Assembly: GCF_021869535.1 (NCBI RefSeq)
Contig: NW_026262738.1
Coordinates: 124,001-188,000, forward strand
Direction of reading: 5' to 3'
DNA: 64,000 bases
Source of the DNA: Mytilus californianus
Lineage: Eukaryota > Mollusca > Bivalvia > Mytilida > Mytilidae
Made by a program: the position numbers and the translations under genes. Below, piece after piece: positions 46,746 to 60,128 of the stretch. Below the pieces are notes generated by a model. It did no database searches. It was not told the origin of the DNA and saw nothing but the letters and a program-made list of their open reading frames with translations. The first letter of the stretch is position 1. Every line of letters starts with the position of its first letter.

Positions 46746-49600
46746 GGAGCAGTTTATAATATTTTCATTTCGATAAAAAGAAATATGCAATTCAGTAAAT
46801 CAAATCGATTTGTACCATATTGTTACATTCAAAAGTCTTTAACTGAAGTAAATGATTGATAGAAATACATTATTTGTATTGCATCGCTCCTAAAATAATG
46901 TCCAGTGTCAAATATTACACATCGATGATCACTTAGATGTTCAACTGATTCAACCAAAAATTAAACTTAGGACTAGGATCAAATGCAATTCATTACGTTA
47001 CAATTGTATCCAATATTAATATTGCTAATAACATTCAGTCGAGGAAAAGACACATGTGACATTGATATGCATTGGTTTGTTCTAGCCTGATACGGCGAGC
47101 GCGTGTCGACAAAAAAGGTCATGTTTACAAGAGAACAATTGTTGTGAATCAGAGCCAAATTGACCTTTGTTCCAACTTTACTCATAAATAATGCGTGCTT
47201 GTGGACAAAAGGTCACAGACGAAAGGTCACAATTCAGTTTCTGAAACTATTTTCTTTGAAAAAGAGAAAATACTTATTTAAAAAAATATATTTTGTAAGT
47301 ATCTTGAACTATTGTATATATAAGCTAACTCTGTAAACAAATGTATTAAATGAACAAATAATTGTTTAGTAAACAAACTATCAAAGTGGATTGGTACCTA
47401 AACAGCTTCATGGTGCTAAGAAATATTATATCATTTGCATGATTAAAATTTAATAAATCTTCATTTACCAAGGCTAATGAACAATTTCATAAACTGTAAA
47501 AAGAATATATGTAATACAAAGTAATTTTTCAAGATATTTCTCTTACATACTTAAACAATTGTCACTTCCTGTCCTGTGACTTTTTGTCCTGTGACTTTTC
47601 AGTGTTTGCTTACTGTTAAGAATAGGACCTCCCTTACCCAGGACCTCCCTTACTAATGGAGAGAAAGCTGTCGGGACTACCAATCCTAAGTGTTAGAGAG
47701 AATAAAAAGTACATCAGTCATTCTCAATTTTATATGTTTTGCGTAAAACAAAACGGTTTTAAATGTTGAATTTAAGGAATGCTCGGATTTAAAAAAATAA
47801 ATCTTTTTCGTTTGCTTTTCGTTGAAATCATCCTGAATATTATGTAATATTGTACGCTGAACATTCAACGATCATGGCCAAGCATGTGTTCTTCAAAATG
47901 CAATCTGTAGAAGAAAAAACACGGTTTTAAATCATGTACATTGGAAATCAAGAATCGTGTGTCGTGTTCGACCTATAATCCTTTATGAAATAGTCGAAAT
48001 TGACTATTAATATATAGTTTTGTTTTGCACCTACATAACTCTATATATGCATGTTTTTGCCACTTTGCTTGGAAAAATTATCATATATCTTAATTCTCTT
48101 TCAATAACATTTCCTTATTCAATTTGCTACTCGTCTACCAAAAAAAAAAAATAGATATTGTTTCATTTTTGCCATTTTGGTTATAATAAGTTCTTGGTAG
48201 ATGTATGTCCTTTATGATCTCTCAGGTAAATATCAAAAATGAGTCCTGAGTTTTGACGGTTGTGAATAAAGGATTAGTTACTTTATGGAACACTTATTTC
48301 CTTGGATGGTAGTACAAACTTGTATTTTATCCTTTAAAGTTAGTATGCCTGTTTAATAATTTACAGTTTTAAGGAGAATTCTTCGTCTTTTGCAAATAGA
48401 TGAAGAATAAAATGAAAATTTGCTTTCGATTGCATTGAGGCAGAGAGAAATATGTTTTGTTATATTTCAGACGATTTTTAGTACGGATATTAAACTATAA
48501 TTCTTAATCTCTTCCAATTTACAAATATAATTTGGTATTGTTTTTTCTGCAAATGGTAGATGAAACTTGTATGTTCTAACTTTTTCAGAGGTCTGTGAAA
48601 TCTTGAAAATATGACGTTCCCGGAAATCACAAGTCGCTATATAGAATGCTTGTAAAATTCAGAAACTTGCAGTACGCTCATATTTAATACTTTCTGTTAA
48701 AAAAGAAAGTGTAAAAATAAGAAGGCGAAAACGGGAAAAGGGGAGGGTTGTTACACGAACACTTTCTTCGCAATTTAATTCTAAACGAATAGTGATTATC
48801 TAACTTTTTGTTCAAATATCGAATACACAATCAAATCTCTAACTTATCCACGCTTGCAATAACCTTTTTATTGACAGGTTTCTGCTGGCATTTGATTGGA
48901 CAACAGTTTAATGTAGGCGTGACAATCTATCACATTTATCCAATCAGCTGTCTTGTTAAACAAACCTGTGTGCGATGACCCACTGTCCACATAGTTTAGT
49001 TTAGAGAGTTTAGTTGTTTTTTTTATAATGAATTGATCATCAAAAGGACGTTGTTGCTATTGTTGGCCAGGGACTTTCTATACTAATGAAAAAGTCCATG
49101 TGTGTGCTTGTCAGATAGAAATAGACAACGCTTATATTTAAGAATAAAAAAAGTGATGAAAAAGAAATATTACTATGCATTGGATGGATATTTAGACTAA
49201 TTCACTAGCTGTATTATACAGACGGAGAAATAACGCCACGTGTAGCCAGGATAAAAAAAAATGATGATTTTAATTATGCTAAAAATGATATATTATCCAA
49301 TCAAAGGGGAAGCGATATGTCGGCTCCTGAATCCGCCACTGACCAAGCAAATTACGACATAATTAAACAATTAACAACCTTGTAAAAAAAATAATAGAAA
49401 AGCGTCTTTTTTATCCCTTATATTTTATGATATTTTGTGGACAATATAAATCTTAAATCAGTGTTTCAAAGTGATATCAGATAAAAAACATAATTGCAAT
49501 TTCTGCCACAAAAAAAAAACGTATTTTAGAATCACGAAATAATTGAAATCGAATTTGGATTAGTTTTGTGCTCAATGGAATTTATTAAGACTTTAAAATA
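46746..49600. other. Non-coding stretch
   Basis: No gene recognised. Small direct repeats near 47570-47600 (tgtcctgtgactttt twice) and 47625-47655 (aggacctcccttac twice). Confidence 0.45.
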
Positions 49601-51410
49601 TCTGTTCCTTTATATTCGCTATTTTGAGATCGAATTTAATGAGGTTCATATATAAGTATGTGCCAAAACAGAAAAAATACAGTTGCAAATCAACGGGTAC
49701 GTCTAAACACTGCCCAGGACCTCCTGAGTGCACTCAGGACATACAAAGTGCACCCAGGACTCTTTTAAAGTCATCGTATATGCACACAGGAAAAATGTTT
49801 ACATTCTTTTCACGTTGTCTATTTTAGTGGAAACTTTTGGAATATTTTGAAAACGAACTTAAATAGATATTCAATATTTTTATAAAATAATGAGGGCACG
49901 TGTCACTGATTCACAACTACTCAGCCGTGAATATCCTTATTGCTTATGAATATTCAGATTCAATATTTTATTAATCTATCTTATGAATATTATGTTATTG
50001 AAACAGTGTTTTTTATAAAAATTTAATAATGCGAAATTTTAAAGTTTTTTCGAAATTGATTTATGTAATTAAATACTTTGTGTATTGACTTTAACGATAA
50101 TGGAGAAAAAAACCTCAAAAGTCCCATTTAATGTATTTTTATACAGTTTATGTGTAATGAGTCAGCTTAATTAATTTTGTTATTATACGTTCTGCAGTTC
50201 TAAAGTAAAAGAAATAACAATTGATATTGTTTTATAGTTTGTCTATTATCAGTTCGTTTTTGTTTTTCTTCGTGAATTTTTTCTCCTTTCCAACATCTAT
50301 TAAACGAATATCATATTTTATTTAATATAAACATACAAAGTGTTTTTTGTTTTGTTTTGATAAGTCTAATATCTTGGTAGAGTACGTGCTTTTTTTTTGG
50401 TTTCTTTCTTTGGTTTGGCTTATGGGCAAGTTTTTGTTTTATTTTTATTTAACATCTGTGCATAAGGACTTATTCGTTGTAAGAACGGACTGAGTATCTT
50501 TCAACAGTCTGCGAAATAGTCTTTCTCGCTGTTCTTGATTATGAGTCTTGCAAAAACAATATTAAATTGATATGAAATAACATGTTTTCTGTAAGACCAA
50601 AAAGTTCATAATTTCTCATGAGCTCGATTTAAAACCAAATCTTACTACCTGAAAATGTTAAGAAAAAAAAACAAATATGATAAATGACGGGAGTTCAATG
50701 TACGCATTATTTTAGCCCGTTTGTGAAAGGGGGTGGGGTGTCGGTCTTGATTGGAACAGAAAACTGACAGAAAAATGGAGTCAAATTCATTATTCAGAAT
50801 TAATTTTCTCATTGAAATTCGTTCAGGCTTGTAATCATGGTAATACTGGAGAAGAACGATTTTAAGGAGAAACAAAACTTTACTGTTTGAGTTTGATTAT
50901 TTGAAAATCGTATTTTGATAAGTACGGCAACAAATACAGATAAGAACGGGCTTCATTCAAAATCAAATATTGCCTTATTAAAATGTTGATGACAAATTCC
51001 TTCTTCAGATTCTATTTCCCTATTCAAACTCGTTTGAGGAATTTATTACACTCATCGGTACAGCGGATACAGCTTAATAGGTACTTCGAAGGGTGAAAAG
51101 CTATATACCGTACATTCATTTAACTATGCACTGTACAGAAGGATTTATGTGGTCAGCTATACACTGTACACAACGCTTCTTTTCGGAATAAAATATCGAA
51201 AAATAACATATGTATGAAAGATTTCAATGCCAATTATTGAAACAGCTATACTTATTACGTACACACAGTGCATGGCCTTCTATCAGAAAAAGAGTTGCAA
51301 TATTGAATATAGAATCATATCGGATGAGACGAGCGCCAACTTCTTTGACAAGTATTTGCGAATGTTTTAGTAAGTGTTCTTGTTTTAGGAAAATAATGAG
51401 ACTTCTCTAA
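49601..51410. other. Non-coding; 16-bp palindrome at 49723
   Basis: cctgagtgcactcagg at 49723-49738 is a perfect palindrome next to repeated ccaggac/tcaggac words. Frames at 49624-49827, 50645-50875 and 51210-51410 lack recognisable motifs. Confidence 0.45.
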
Positions 51411-51506
51411 TCATCAACCTACGACCAAATCATTTCTTAAAACAACAATTATGTTTAGATTGAGGTACACATTGATATTATGTAAACACAACAAAGACTT
51501 TCTTAC

Positions 51507-51653
51507 CGTGTTAGAAGAAAAATCGATCACGTCCGCTTGGTTAGTACCTATATCCGCTGTACCGATGATACACGGTGTTACTGGACAAGAACGAGTGAAA
51601 AAAGCGACAGTGTCTTGTAAATATGTGGATACACTTTCAATAGGCACACACAT
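51507..51653 (-). CDS. Candidate host exon (unrecognised)
   Basis: The minus strand reads from ATG at 51653: MCVPIESVSTYLQDTVAFF, then CPVTPCIIGTADIGTNQADV and IDFSSNT. It then meets ACG|GTAAGAAAG, a good splice-donor sequence (GT at 51505-51506). Base composition is less AT-rich and amino-acid use is more protein-like than in the surroundings. I do not recognise the protein, and no partner exon was found. An overlapping plus-strand frame (51451-51777) is a competing reading. It may be a gene fragment, since an 18-bp inverted partial copy lies at 51052-51069. Low confidence. Confidence 0.25.
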
Positions 51654-51779
51654 ATTTTATATATATTTATTTCGGGAATTATTTTTTAATTTATTATGCG
51701 CTCTATTGATGCCAGATTTTCCTTTTTTTTTACTATCAATGTTCAACCACACCTATATATGCATTCTTATATTATAGGA

Positions 51780-53089
51780 CTTTCCTCGTAGATGAAACAG
51801 GGGTTTTATCCAAAAAGGACGTCACGTTTTGCAATGAATAAGATCTATATTATTTTCAACGTTTTCAAATGAAATGAATTGAATTGAATATTTCCCGACT
51901 ATAGACAAGACAAGACGTATACATGTACATATACGTAGACTTCGTTTGGATGTGACATGTCTTTAAAATTAATACAGTTGAAATAAGACTGAGAATGAAA
52001 CTTTTTTCTGTTAACTATGTACCATAAATTTAGGTACATCTCTCTACGATTAATCAGTTCAGTTCGGTTTCTTGTATATTCCTCCATTAATTGTGGAGCA
52101 ATACCCATAGGGTATAATTGTAGCAACTATATACACCTTAGAACATAAGGAAACATTTAATTATGTACAGATGACTGAATTTAGGCAATAATAATTACTA
52201 AATAATTAATATTATAACTAATTCATAGGATTGTCATCATAAAATTTTAAAAATAATATTCATAATGTGCTGAAGTGTAAGAATAAGTTAAGTAAGAACT
52301 GGATATATTTACAAATAAGAATTTAGAATTTAAGTGGTCTTAAATTAAACTTTCTTATAATTGTTAGTTAAAGGTGCTATACGTACATCAGAATTTATAA
52401 TGAGAAGGTTATTTTATAAGACTTATGTAAAAGGGTTGGGGTTTAGAACGATTCATCATATATACATGTTTTCCTTCACAGTTTAAAGTTACCTTATTTC
52501 GGATCTTATCATTATTCTTTAAAGGTAACTGGATATTTTAAAACTTTGCAAAAAAATTTATTTAATTTAGGTCCTAATACGTCATAAAATAGTAAGATGG
52601 TAAAGTAGGGAACTATTTTATTTTCAAAAAATTTACTTATACTGTACTTGTGTTCAAGTTTTTTATCCTTTTTGTCCTCTGAGTATATGCATGGCTTGGG
52701 TGAAAGAAAAGCAATTGATCTATACTCATGCAAATAACCCTTTCAATTATGCTTTTCTAAAAAGCTAGCCGTCTCATAGCTGATGATAGTGGAAAATGTT
52801 TTCTCTTTGTAGTTCAATTCGTTCAAAATTGTATGTAAATTGTAGTAGATAACAAAAATTATAAAAGGCTTATACCTTTTTTTAGATTTACCAATTTTTT
52901 TGGGGGGAAAGTATTAAAACTGGAAATTGGGGGTAATGTCTTTTTCTCGATTATTTTTTTTCAAACAGATATCGGAGTTGTTCGTTGGCTTTTTCTTTGG
53001 TTGTTTGCTTGTTTATTTGTGTTAGAAAAGTATGGCCGCTTCCACCTGAAAGTTTTTCGTTCATAATAGGCATCGAAAAGTGTAGAGAG
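51780..53089. other. Non-coding AT-rich stretch
   Basis: Nothing recognised; the frames on both strands are background. Confidence 0.45.
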
Positions 53090-53799
53090 CAGGCATGGGG
53101 TAATGCAAATTTGTAATTGTAATGCATGGTAATGCATTACATTTTTCCAAGTAATTGCATGTAATGTGTAATGCAGCAATTTGTGCATTACATGTAATTG
53201 TAATATAATGCATTACTTTAGCAAAAAATTGTGTAATTTCATGCATTACATGGCATTACATGTCATTACTTTTTTCACATACTACATCTTTAACATATTG
53301 TTGGAGTTTTAACTAAACCAAATTTAAGATTTCTTGATTAATTAAGAATATGTTAATTTTAATTAAGGTCTATGTTTATTTTATAATTAGGGAAGTAATT
53401 CACAGTAATTAAATATTTCGTTTAAAATTTAAAGAAAAACAACAAAAAATATATTTATAAAGGTAAAGTCAACATTAAGTTAAAATAATTAAAAATTGTA
53501 AAAGTCAAATTAAATAGACTTTTTACATGTATACTTATATTCAATTCATGGAACAGTTACTGCATATGCTAGAATCTTTTGTGACTTGTAGTTGTTTTTC
53601 AAAATGTTTAATTTTTCTATTCACTAATAAAATGTTCAAATGTAATGTGTAATTCAAGGCATTACTTTGCAAAAGTAATTGTAATATAATGCATTACTTT
53701 GATAAATGCATGTAATTGTAATTGTAATATAATGCATGGTTTGGTCAAAGTAATTGTAATATAATGCATAACATTGAAATGTAATTCGCCCCATGCCTG
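53090..53799. mobile_element. hAT-like non-autonomous element with TAATGCATTAC repeats
   Basis: Begins CAGGCATGGGGTAATGC and ends GCCCCATGCCTG, an 11-bp inverted end pair of the CAGGNNTGGG type used by hAT transposons. Both subterminal regions are dense in taatgcattac and 'aagtaattgtaatataatgc', as is usual for hAT transposase-binding regions. The 8-bp flanks, gtagagag and gtaaatgt, match at only four positions, so the target duplication is decayed or the ends are slightly misplaced. No transposase. Confidence 0.75.
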
Positions 53800-54675
53800 G
53801 TAAATGTGAAACGTAGTAAATTTAAACATATAAGAACACAATTAATATATTTCCAACGGTATCTCACATCTTTTCAAAAATGATCCTTAAAATGTAAAGC
53901 TTCACATATATGTATGGTTATTTTTGTTGTCGATGAAGATTTTGTCTATTCATTGTAGTTGGACTGCATTGTGGAATGCCCCACGCCTCTTTTTCTATAT
54001 TTGAATAATGAGTATCCTTAACAATTAAATGTTTCTTTTTTTCAGATTATTTGGTTTTATTGGACTTCTTGATTTTATTTTTTGATGAAAAATACTCAGA
54101 GTCGTGAGACGGATAATTTGTTATATAAGACCTATTGTAAGCGCCTGAAAACAAAGTAGTTTCGCCGCCATTTTTTTTCAAATCATAATAGACGTCGTTG
54201 GTTATAAAGAAGGTGATAAGTTCTGCAAAGCTACTTTAAGTTCACTATGAGGCCATCAACATAAGAGAATCAACAAATTTGACCAAAACTTAATCAAGCA
54301 TACAGCTTGATACTGTATCTTTTGTTATTGCTTTACTTGTACATATCTTCATATTTATTTACTATACCATTTAATGTTGGATGACGAATAAGGCCCTTAT
54401 CATACTTACCCTTAAAAGCTTGACATACTGGATTGACATAATCTTTTGTGGGAGACCGTTCGTATGTTGACATATAAATGTCTTTTTGTTTTATGATCAT
54501 AGTATATGTATGTTTATACTTGTTTTTACAATTCTTGTAGAAAACATACAATTAAGAATAATCTTTTAAAGTGCCAACAGTATTTTCGTCTTTTAAATTT
54601 ATAATTTTCTTTTATTTCTCTTTCTCTCATTTAGCATGTCTAGTATAAATAGTCAATAAACCTCAAAACAAACAT
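53800..54675. other. Non-coding stretch
   Basis: Nothing recognised. Confidence 0.4.
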
Positions 54676-54678
54676 TAG

Positions 54679-56712
54679 AAGTTTGTTCCTGACCCTGCTC
54701 ATAGTTCCAAGTAATATCTGAATTATTTTTTGCTATTAAGATTATTTTTTGTAACAAAAAAAATGTTCCGGCGTGACATTTGTTCCGCTGGAACTTATTT
54801 CATAGGAAATATGTTCTACCGGAATTTATATCACAGAAAATTTTTACCCGGAATATAAATTTTAAGAAAATATGTTCCAGCACTGTAAAATTTGTTCCGG
54901 AACTAATTTTTTTACTAAATGTTAAATAAGTTCCGGGTGTTATAGATTAACATGATGCATTAACTTTATATCAAGCAAAACATTCTATAGTTGTACCTGA
55001 CAAGTTTAATATTCAACATTGAAGTCTTTAAACAACACGACAACGTTCAAAATAAGGTAAATCTTTGAGAAATTCAAATTAAGTCAGCATATATATTGTA
55101 CGTAGATAATATGATTAAAAAACAAATGCACAACTATGATTAACAACTGCGATAAATATTTAAAACACACTATTTCATTTTTTGTCTCGCCTTGACGGAG
55201 TCAAAAGGCGAGACATAGGTATGCTGTTTCCGGCGTCGGCGGCGGCGGCGTCGTCAACAATGTATTAGTTTGTGATTAGGTCTAGTTTATGGCGAACCAC
55301 AAGTGGTAGGTCAATCATATTTGGTATGCAGTTGTATTAGCATTGGTACATCTCATTTCCATGGAGATTATTTGGCCCTGCCCCCTCAGTCATGGTCTAT
55401 TGACTTTGAAACTTTTGCTTATTTTACATGTATTAGTTTGTGATTAGGTCAGTTTATGGGGAACCACTAGTGGTAGGTCAATGATATTTGGTATGCAGTT
55501 GTATAAGCATTGGCATATCTTATTTCCATGGAGATTATTTGGCTCCCTTAGTCATGGTCTATTGACTTTGAGAATTTTGCTAAGTTAACATGTATTAGTT
55601 TGTGATTAGGTCAGTTCAAGGGGAACCATTTAGGGTAGGCAAATGTTAATTGGTATTCAGTTGTATAAGCGTTAGCACATCTCATTACCATGGAGAATAT
55701 TTGGCCCCGCCCCCTCAGTCATTGTCTATCGACTTAGAAACTTTTGCTTAGTTTACATGTATTACTTTGTGATTAGATCAGTTTAAGATGAACTGCTAAT
55801 GTTAAGTAAACGATATTTGGTATGCAAATTTATTGGCATTTGCAAATATCGTTTCCATGGATATTATATAGCCTCACCCCCTCTTCATGGTTTATTGACT
55901 TTGAAACTTTTACATAGTTTATAAGTTAATGTTTGTGTTTAGGTTTGTTTAAAGGGAACGACTTATAATAATTCAATGGTATTTGGTATGCAGTTGTATT
56001 AGCTTTGGCACATCTCATTTACATGGAAATTGTTTAGCCATGTACCTCAGTCATGGTTCATTGACTTTGAATATTTGCATAACTTATGAAACATGTTAAA
56101 GTATTGCTATTTTAATTTCAACATTTGCATAATCAAAATTACAAAAGGATGAGACATATTTCTGTGATAACAGTTTATCTACAAATTCTGATATGAAGTA
56201 ACATATCTTGAATTGCAATATTCATAAATAAATGATTGATCTATAAAAAATTTCTGACGGATTTTTCTTATTCTTCGCTTATCTGCCTCATTAAATTATT
56301 GTCATTTGGGTATTTTTGTATGGATAATGTAATTAAACATTTTGCTATACTCCACAGAATCCATATTGGATGTTTACACCTTTTATTTATTACATTATCA
56401 ATATAATACATGTTTTTATAATGTACTTGAATTATAACTTTAAGCTCACTGATAACAATGCTCAGTATAAAAGATAACTTGTATTACCAGTGGAACATAT
56501 TTCACAGACAAGGAACTTATTTCACCAGGTAAGGAACAAATCTCACAAACCTGGAACTAAGTTGTTTCATAAGCAATTCTTAATATACCACATCTCCTTG
56601 TGTTTACATAGAGGAAATTAGTCTGTAATTTTTATGACCACACATATAGGTTATCCAGTATAAATAAGTATATCTGAGCCGTTGCCTACAAGTCTAGTGT
56701 CGGAACAAACTT
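54679..56712. other. GTTCC-rich composite region enclosing a tandem array
   Basis: aagtttgttcc (54679-54689) is inverted at 56702-56712. Near both ends lie clusters of gttccg/ggaac words, with 'ggaacttatttca' shared on the same strand (about 54795 and 56511). It could be a transposon boundary pair, but the 11-bp match may reflect only the repetitive wording. Confidence 0.4.
55183..56165 (+). repeat. ~165-bp tandem array with a leading hairpin
   Basis: tgtctcgcctt (55183-55193) and aaggcgagaca (55205-55215) form an 11-bp stem, followed by a GGC-rich patch. About five units then begin 'tgtattagtttgtgattagg' (about 55261, 55429, 55591, 55757, then a diverged one at 55925). Each has 'atttggtatgcagttgtat' and 'catggtctattgactttg'. 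The array ends near a 'gatgagacata' word echoing the hairpin. I recall it as a common molluscan repeat. Confidence 0.85.
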
Positions 56713-56845
56713 TTGGTTTTACTCCAGTATATATATAGTCCTTTATTTCTAGTTTTTATGAACTCGTTCAATTATAACATAACTGTGTTTTAAAGTTATT
56801 ATTCAAAGTCTCTTTTAAATAAAACAACTTTTTATACTATTCAAA

Positions 56846-57056
56846 ATTGAGAATGGAAATGGGGAATGCATGTGTCAAAGTGACATCAACCCGACCACAG
56901 AGCAGAAAACAGCCGAAGGCCACCAATGGGTCTTCAACACAGCGAGAAAATCCCGCACCCGGAGGCGTGCTTCAGCTGGCTCCTAAACAGACACCAAGTG
57001 ATGGATACAATTGTGGCTTATATTGTTTAATTAATTTTTTAGAGCAAAAGATTAAT
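56846..57056 (+). pseudogene. Dispersed mussel repeat joined to a possible C48-protease scrap
   Basis: 56846-56985 ('atggaaatggggaatgcatg', 'cccggaggcgtgcttcagct') is an interspersed repeat. From about 56986 the same frame reads TPSDGYNCGLYCLINFLEQK. This resembles the catalytic-Cys region of Ulp1/C48 cysteine proteases (D-G-x-NCG), found in host SUMO proteases and in several transposons. Only about 20 codons exist, so the match could be chance or a fragment picked up by the repeat. Confidence 0.35.
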
Positions 57057-57380
57057 TGATTGTTGGTTGCTTAACGTCCAGTGGCAAACATTTCATGCAT
57101 ATTCAGGACGACAAAACTTTTCAGAAAAAGATTATGAAGTACTAGGTATAACAAATGTTAAAATTTTCTCATCATTGACCTTTCAATACAATTTTGTTTA
57201 TGATATGATCTTTCGTTGTCTTTCTATGGTTATGAAGTCATAAAGTATGTTCTATATATTCTAAGTTAGCATATCTGTACAGTTTGTCATTTTGACTTTT
57301 TTTTATTTTGCCATGGCGTTGTCAGTTTGTCTTTGAATAATAAGTTTGAATATCACTTTGGAAATGTAATTCCGCCTTTT
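57055..57380 (-). repeat. Dispersed mussel repeat pieces
   Basis: 57055-57115 carries, inverted, the short bivalve motif tgccactggacgttaagc, also seen near 2130 and 12150. 57280-57340 holds 'catggcgttgtcagtttgt'. Neither codes. Confidence 0.6.
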
Positions 57381-57552
57381 TACAAAAATCATGAGATTCA
57401 AATTTGATAAGATGAAAGATTATATTTTAGACTAATACGTATGCACATCTGTACAATTTAATGAGATTCTTGATCGGGGGTAGACAATTCCTCTATCTAA
57501 CAGAACAAGTATCGATTTGCATATTTGTAAAATTTAATGTCAGTGGTACACA

Positions 57553-57682
57553 CAGTGGCGGATGGGGCGGGGGGGGGGGGGCGGATTTTGGACCCCCTTT
57601 TGTTAATAAGGACATACGGTTGGATCCCCTCCCTTTATCCTTGGTTGGGAACCCCCATTTAAAAAGACTGGATCTGCCACGT
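57553..57682. mobile_element. CAGTGGCGG-type small element, copy 3
   Basis: Starts CAGTGGCGGATGGGG, has a long G run and ends GGATCTGCCACGTG. Same design as 11941-12104 and 31798-31955. Confidence 0.62.
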
Positions 57683-57689
57683 GCACTGT

Positions 57690-59950
57690 ACACAGATTTA
57701 GTCCGCATTGTTTTCCGGGCAGAATAGACCACCACTGTTACTAATTTTTATAGTTGTAAATATTTACGCTAAATTTTGTTAATAAAGATAGGAACAGTTA
57801 CAATTGTGTGGTCATAGATTTCGTAAATTTGTTTTCTGAATCCATATAGCAAGTGGCATGACATCATAATGGTGAATCGGGGAAATCACAGAAAGCTTAT
57901 GGAAATGTTAGATTTTTTTTGATATATGACAATAGCGCAAAAAGTATCAAATATGTTTTAATAGAGAAAAAAAAAATGACTGTAGCTGTAATAACTATAT
58001 TTTTATTTGTTTTTAATTGTGTCGCTCTTTGATGACCACTTATGAAACCTGCATTTTCGTCTTTCATTCTTACGTACGTCTAGAAATTTACAGAACTCAA
58101 AGTATGTATCTGAATAAAAGGAGTTGTCGGTTTTATTTACGTCAATTATATAGCAAACAAACCAAAAACAAAAACAAAAACCAAGAGACATCCAGAGAGC
58201 AAAGTGGATTTTTCGGCTTGCAGTACAAACTAAGCATAAGTATAAAGAACAGTTATATTATAACTATACCACGTCAAAAGTTTTCTCGTTCATTTCATTC
58301 CATAGTAGAGTGAAATGACTAACTTTCATTTGACCTTTAAAGAGGCAGAATTAGTTGACACAAATGTTATGCCTTTTTGCATGGCTGATTGTATATATTT
58401 ATGTTGAACATGTTAAATTCAAGGCGATCTTGTAGCGAACGCACAACCCTATACTGTGTTTGGTTTTTCTACGATATCTAGTTAAGAAAAAACTTTATTA
58501 TCGGAGGGGTGAAACGAGGGAGAAAATAATATGTATTAGATACACATTAAGGGCGTTAGCCCGAATGAGCGCGTATTACTTACACCAAGATAAATTGAAT
58601 ATTGTCAATGCAGAATGACAAATTCAATAATTTAGGACAGGGACTTTCAATACTAACGGATTCCCTGTTAAGGAGGAGATCTTTTAACAATTTGACAATA
58701 TGCTATTGAAATGCATGAAAAATGCAGGGTATCAAATTTTATTTATCGACATCTTTGTGTAAAAAAAGATACAATTTTGCTAGATAAATAGAAAACAATA
58801 ACACATTTCCTTGCATAATCTTATCTAAAATTATTGAAAATTATCATAATTTATGGGTATTGTTTTAACATGATACACCAAAGCCGAATTTTGTATGTTT
58901 GCATTACACACTTGCACTGTTTGGATTAACGTATCAATTAGAAGGTAGGTTAGAAAATCACAAAAAAAGAATTAAAGGACAAAACGCCATTATATGGTTT
59001 TCCGGATAATGTTTTTTTTTTTGGCAAATATTAAAAAAAAAATCTTAAACTTTTACATATACATAACATTTTAGGTAAACACCTAGAGTTACATATATAC
59101 CAGCATACATTTTTGATAGGAAAAAAATGCTATCAAAGATACTTCAGAAATGCCTAGCTCCATGCCTAAGAAATATACATCTTTTTTATTGTTCACATTT
59201 ATTTAACCTCCATTCAACAATGGGAAGGAACATTTGCCTCAGCTGTGAAATGAATTGATTTAAAACGACTTTTAACATATTTACTTCTGTCTTGTCAATA
59301 TCTTAGCATAGAATATGATCAGAATATGGTCTGTGTATAAAACAAGTATACCGCTGTAATAAAAGCACTAGACAATTTATACATGTAAATATATGCTACT
59401 TCCAACAGAATTTTGTTTTGTTTTTAGTTTTTAATTATTTTTTTTTCATTATCGTTTATTTTTTAACCACTAAATTTGCGGTTTTGTGATATGTTCGTGC
59501 AGTTTTAACAATGTCGTCAATAGTGTTCAGAAAGAAGCTATTATAAAATGTGTCAGAACCTTAAATTACACATACATGAACGGAGCTATGATACCATGAC
59601 AGGTGTACATATGATGTAATTGTGAAATAGCCATTGTAATTGCCAAGTTTTTGATAGTTTAAGGATCATTTTTGATTAGTGGCACGTGCCATCGAATTCA
59701 ATCTTTATTGACAGAAAATATTAAATAACGAATACATTTATTACTATTATAGGAAGAAAAAAACGAAGAAGAATTATTTGCCATAGTGCAACTTGAATAA
59801 ACAAATAAATACATAATTATTTTATATTAAATAAAATTGTTATTAAAATGAAAGAAAGGATTAACGCATTTACAAGGATATATACTCGATGCTGAACTTA
59901 AATTAGGTTGTATTGTTTTAACGAAAACTTCTATGAGGATCTGGAGGGAG
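57690..59950. other. Non-coding stretch
   Basis: No gene recognised. Frames at 58003-58313 lack motifs. Confidence 0.45.
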
Positions 59951-60128
59951 TCCTTTATTTCTGTATTCTTTATTTTTTTATGCCGATTTTCTCTATTCTT
60001 TAAACTTTTTGTCTATTATTATCAATTCTTTATATTCAAGCACCTTATTATTCTCTATTCTTTATTTTTTTTTATCCATTTTCTCTATTCTTTATATTTA
60101 TTGCCACTCATTCTCTATTCTGTAACCT
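59951..60128 (+). repeat. T-rich minisatellite (ttctctattcttta)n
   Basis: About seven irregular copies of tctctattcttta-type words between 59951 and 60120. The long frame through it is low complexity. Confidence 0.75.
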
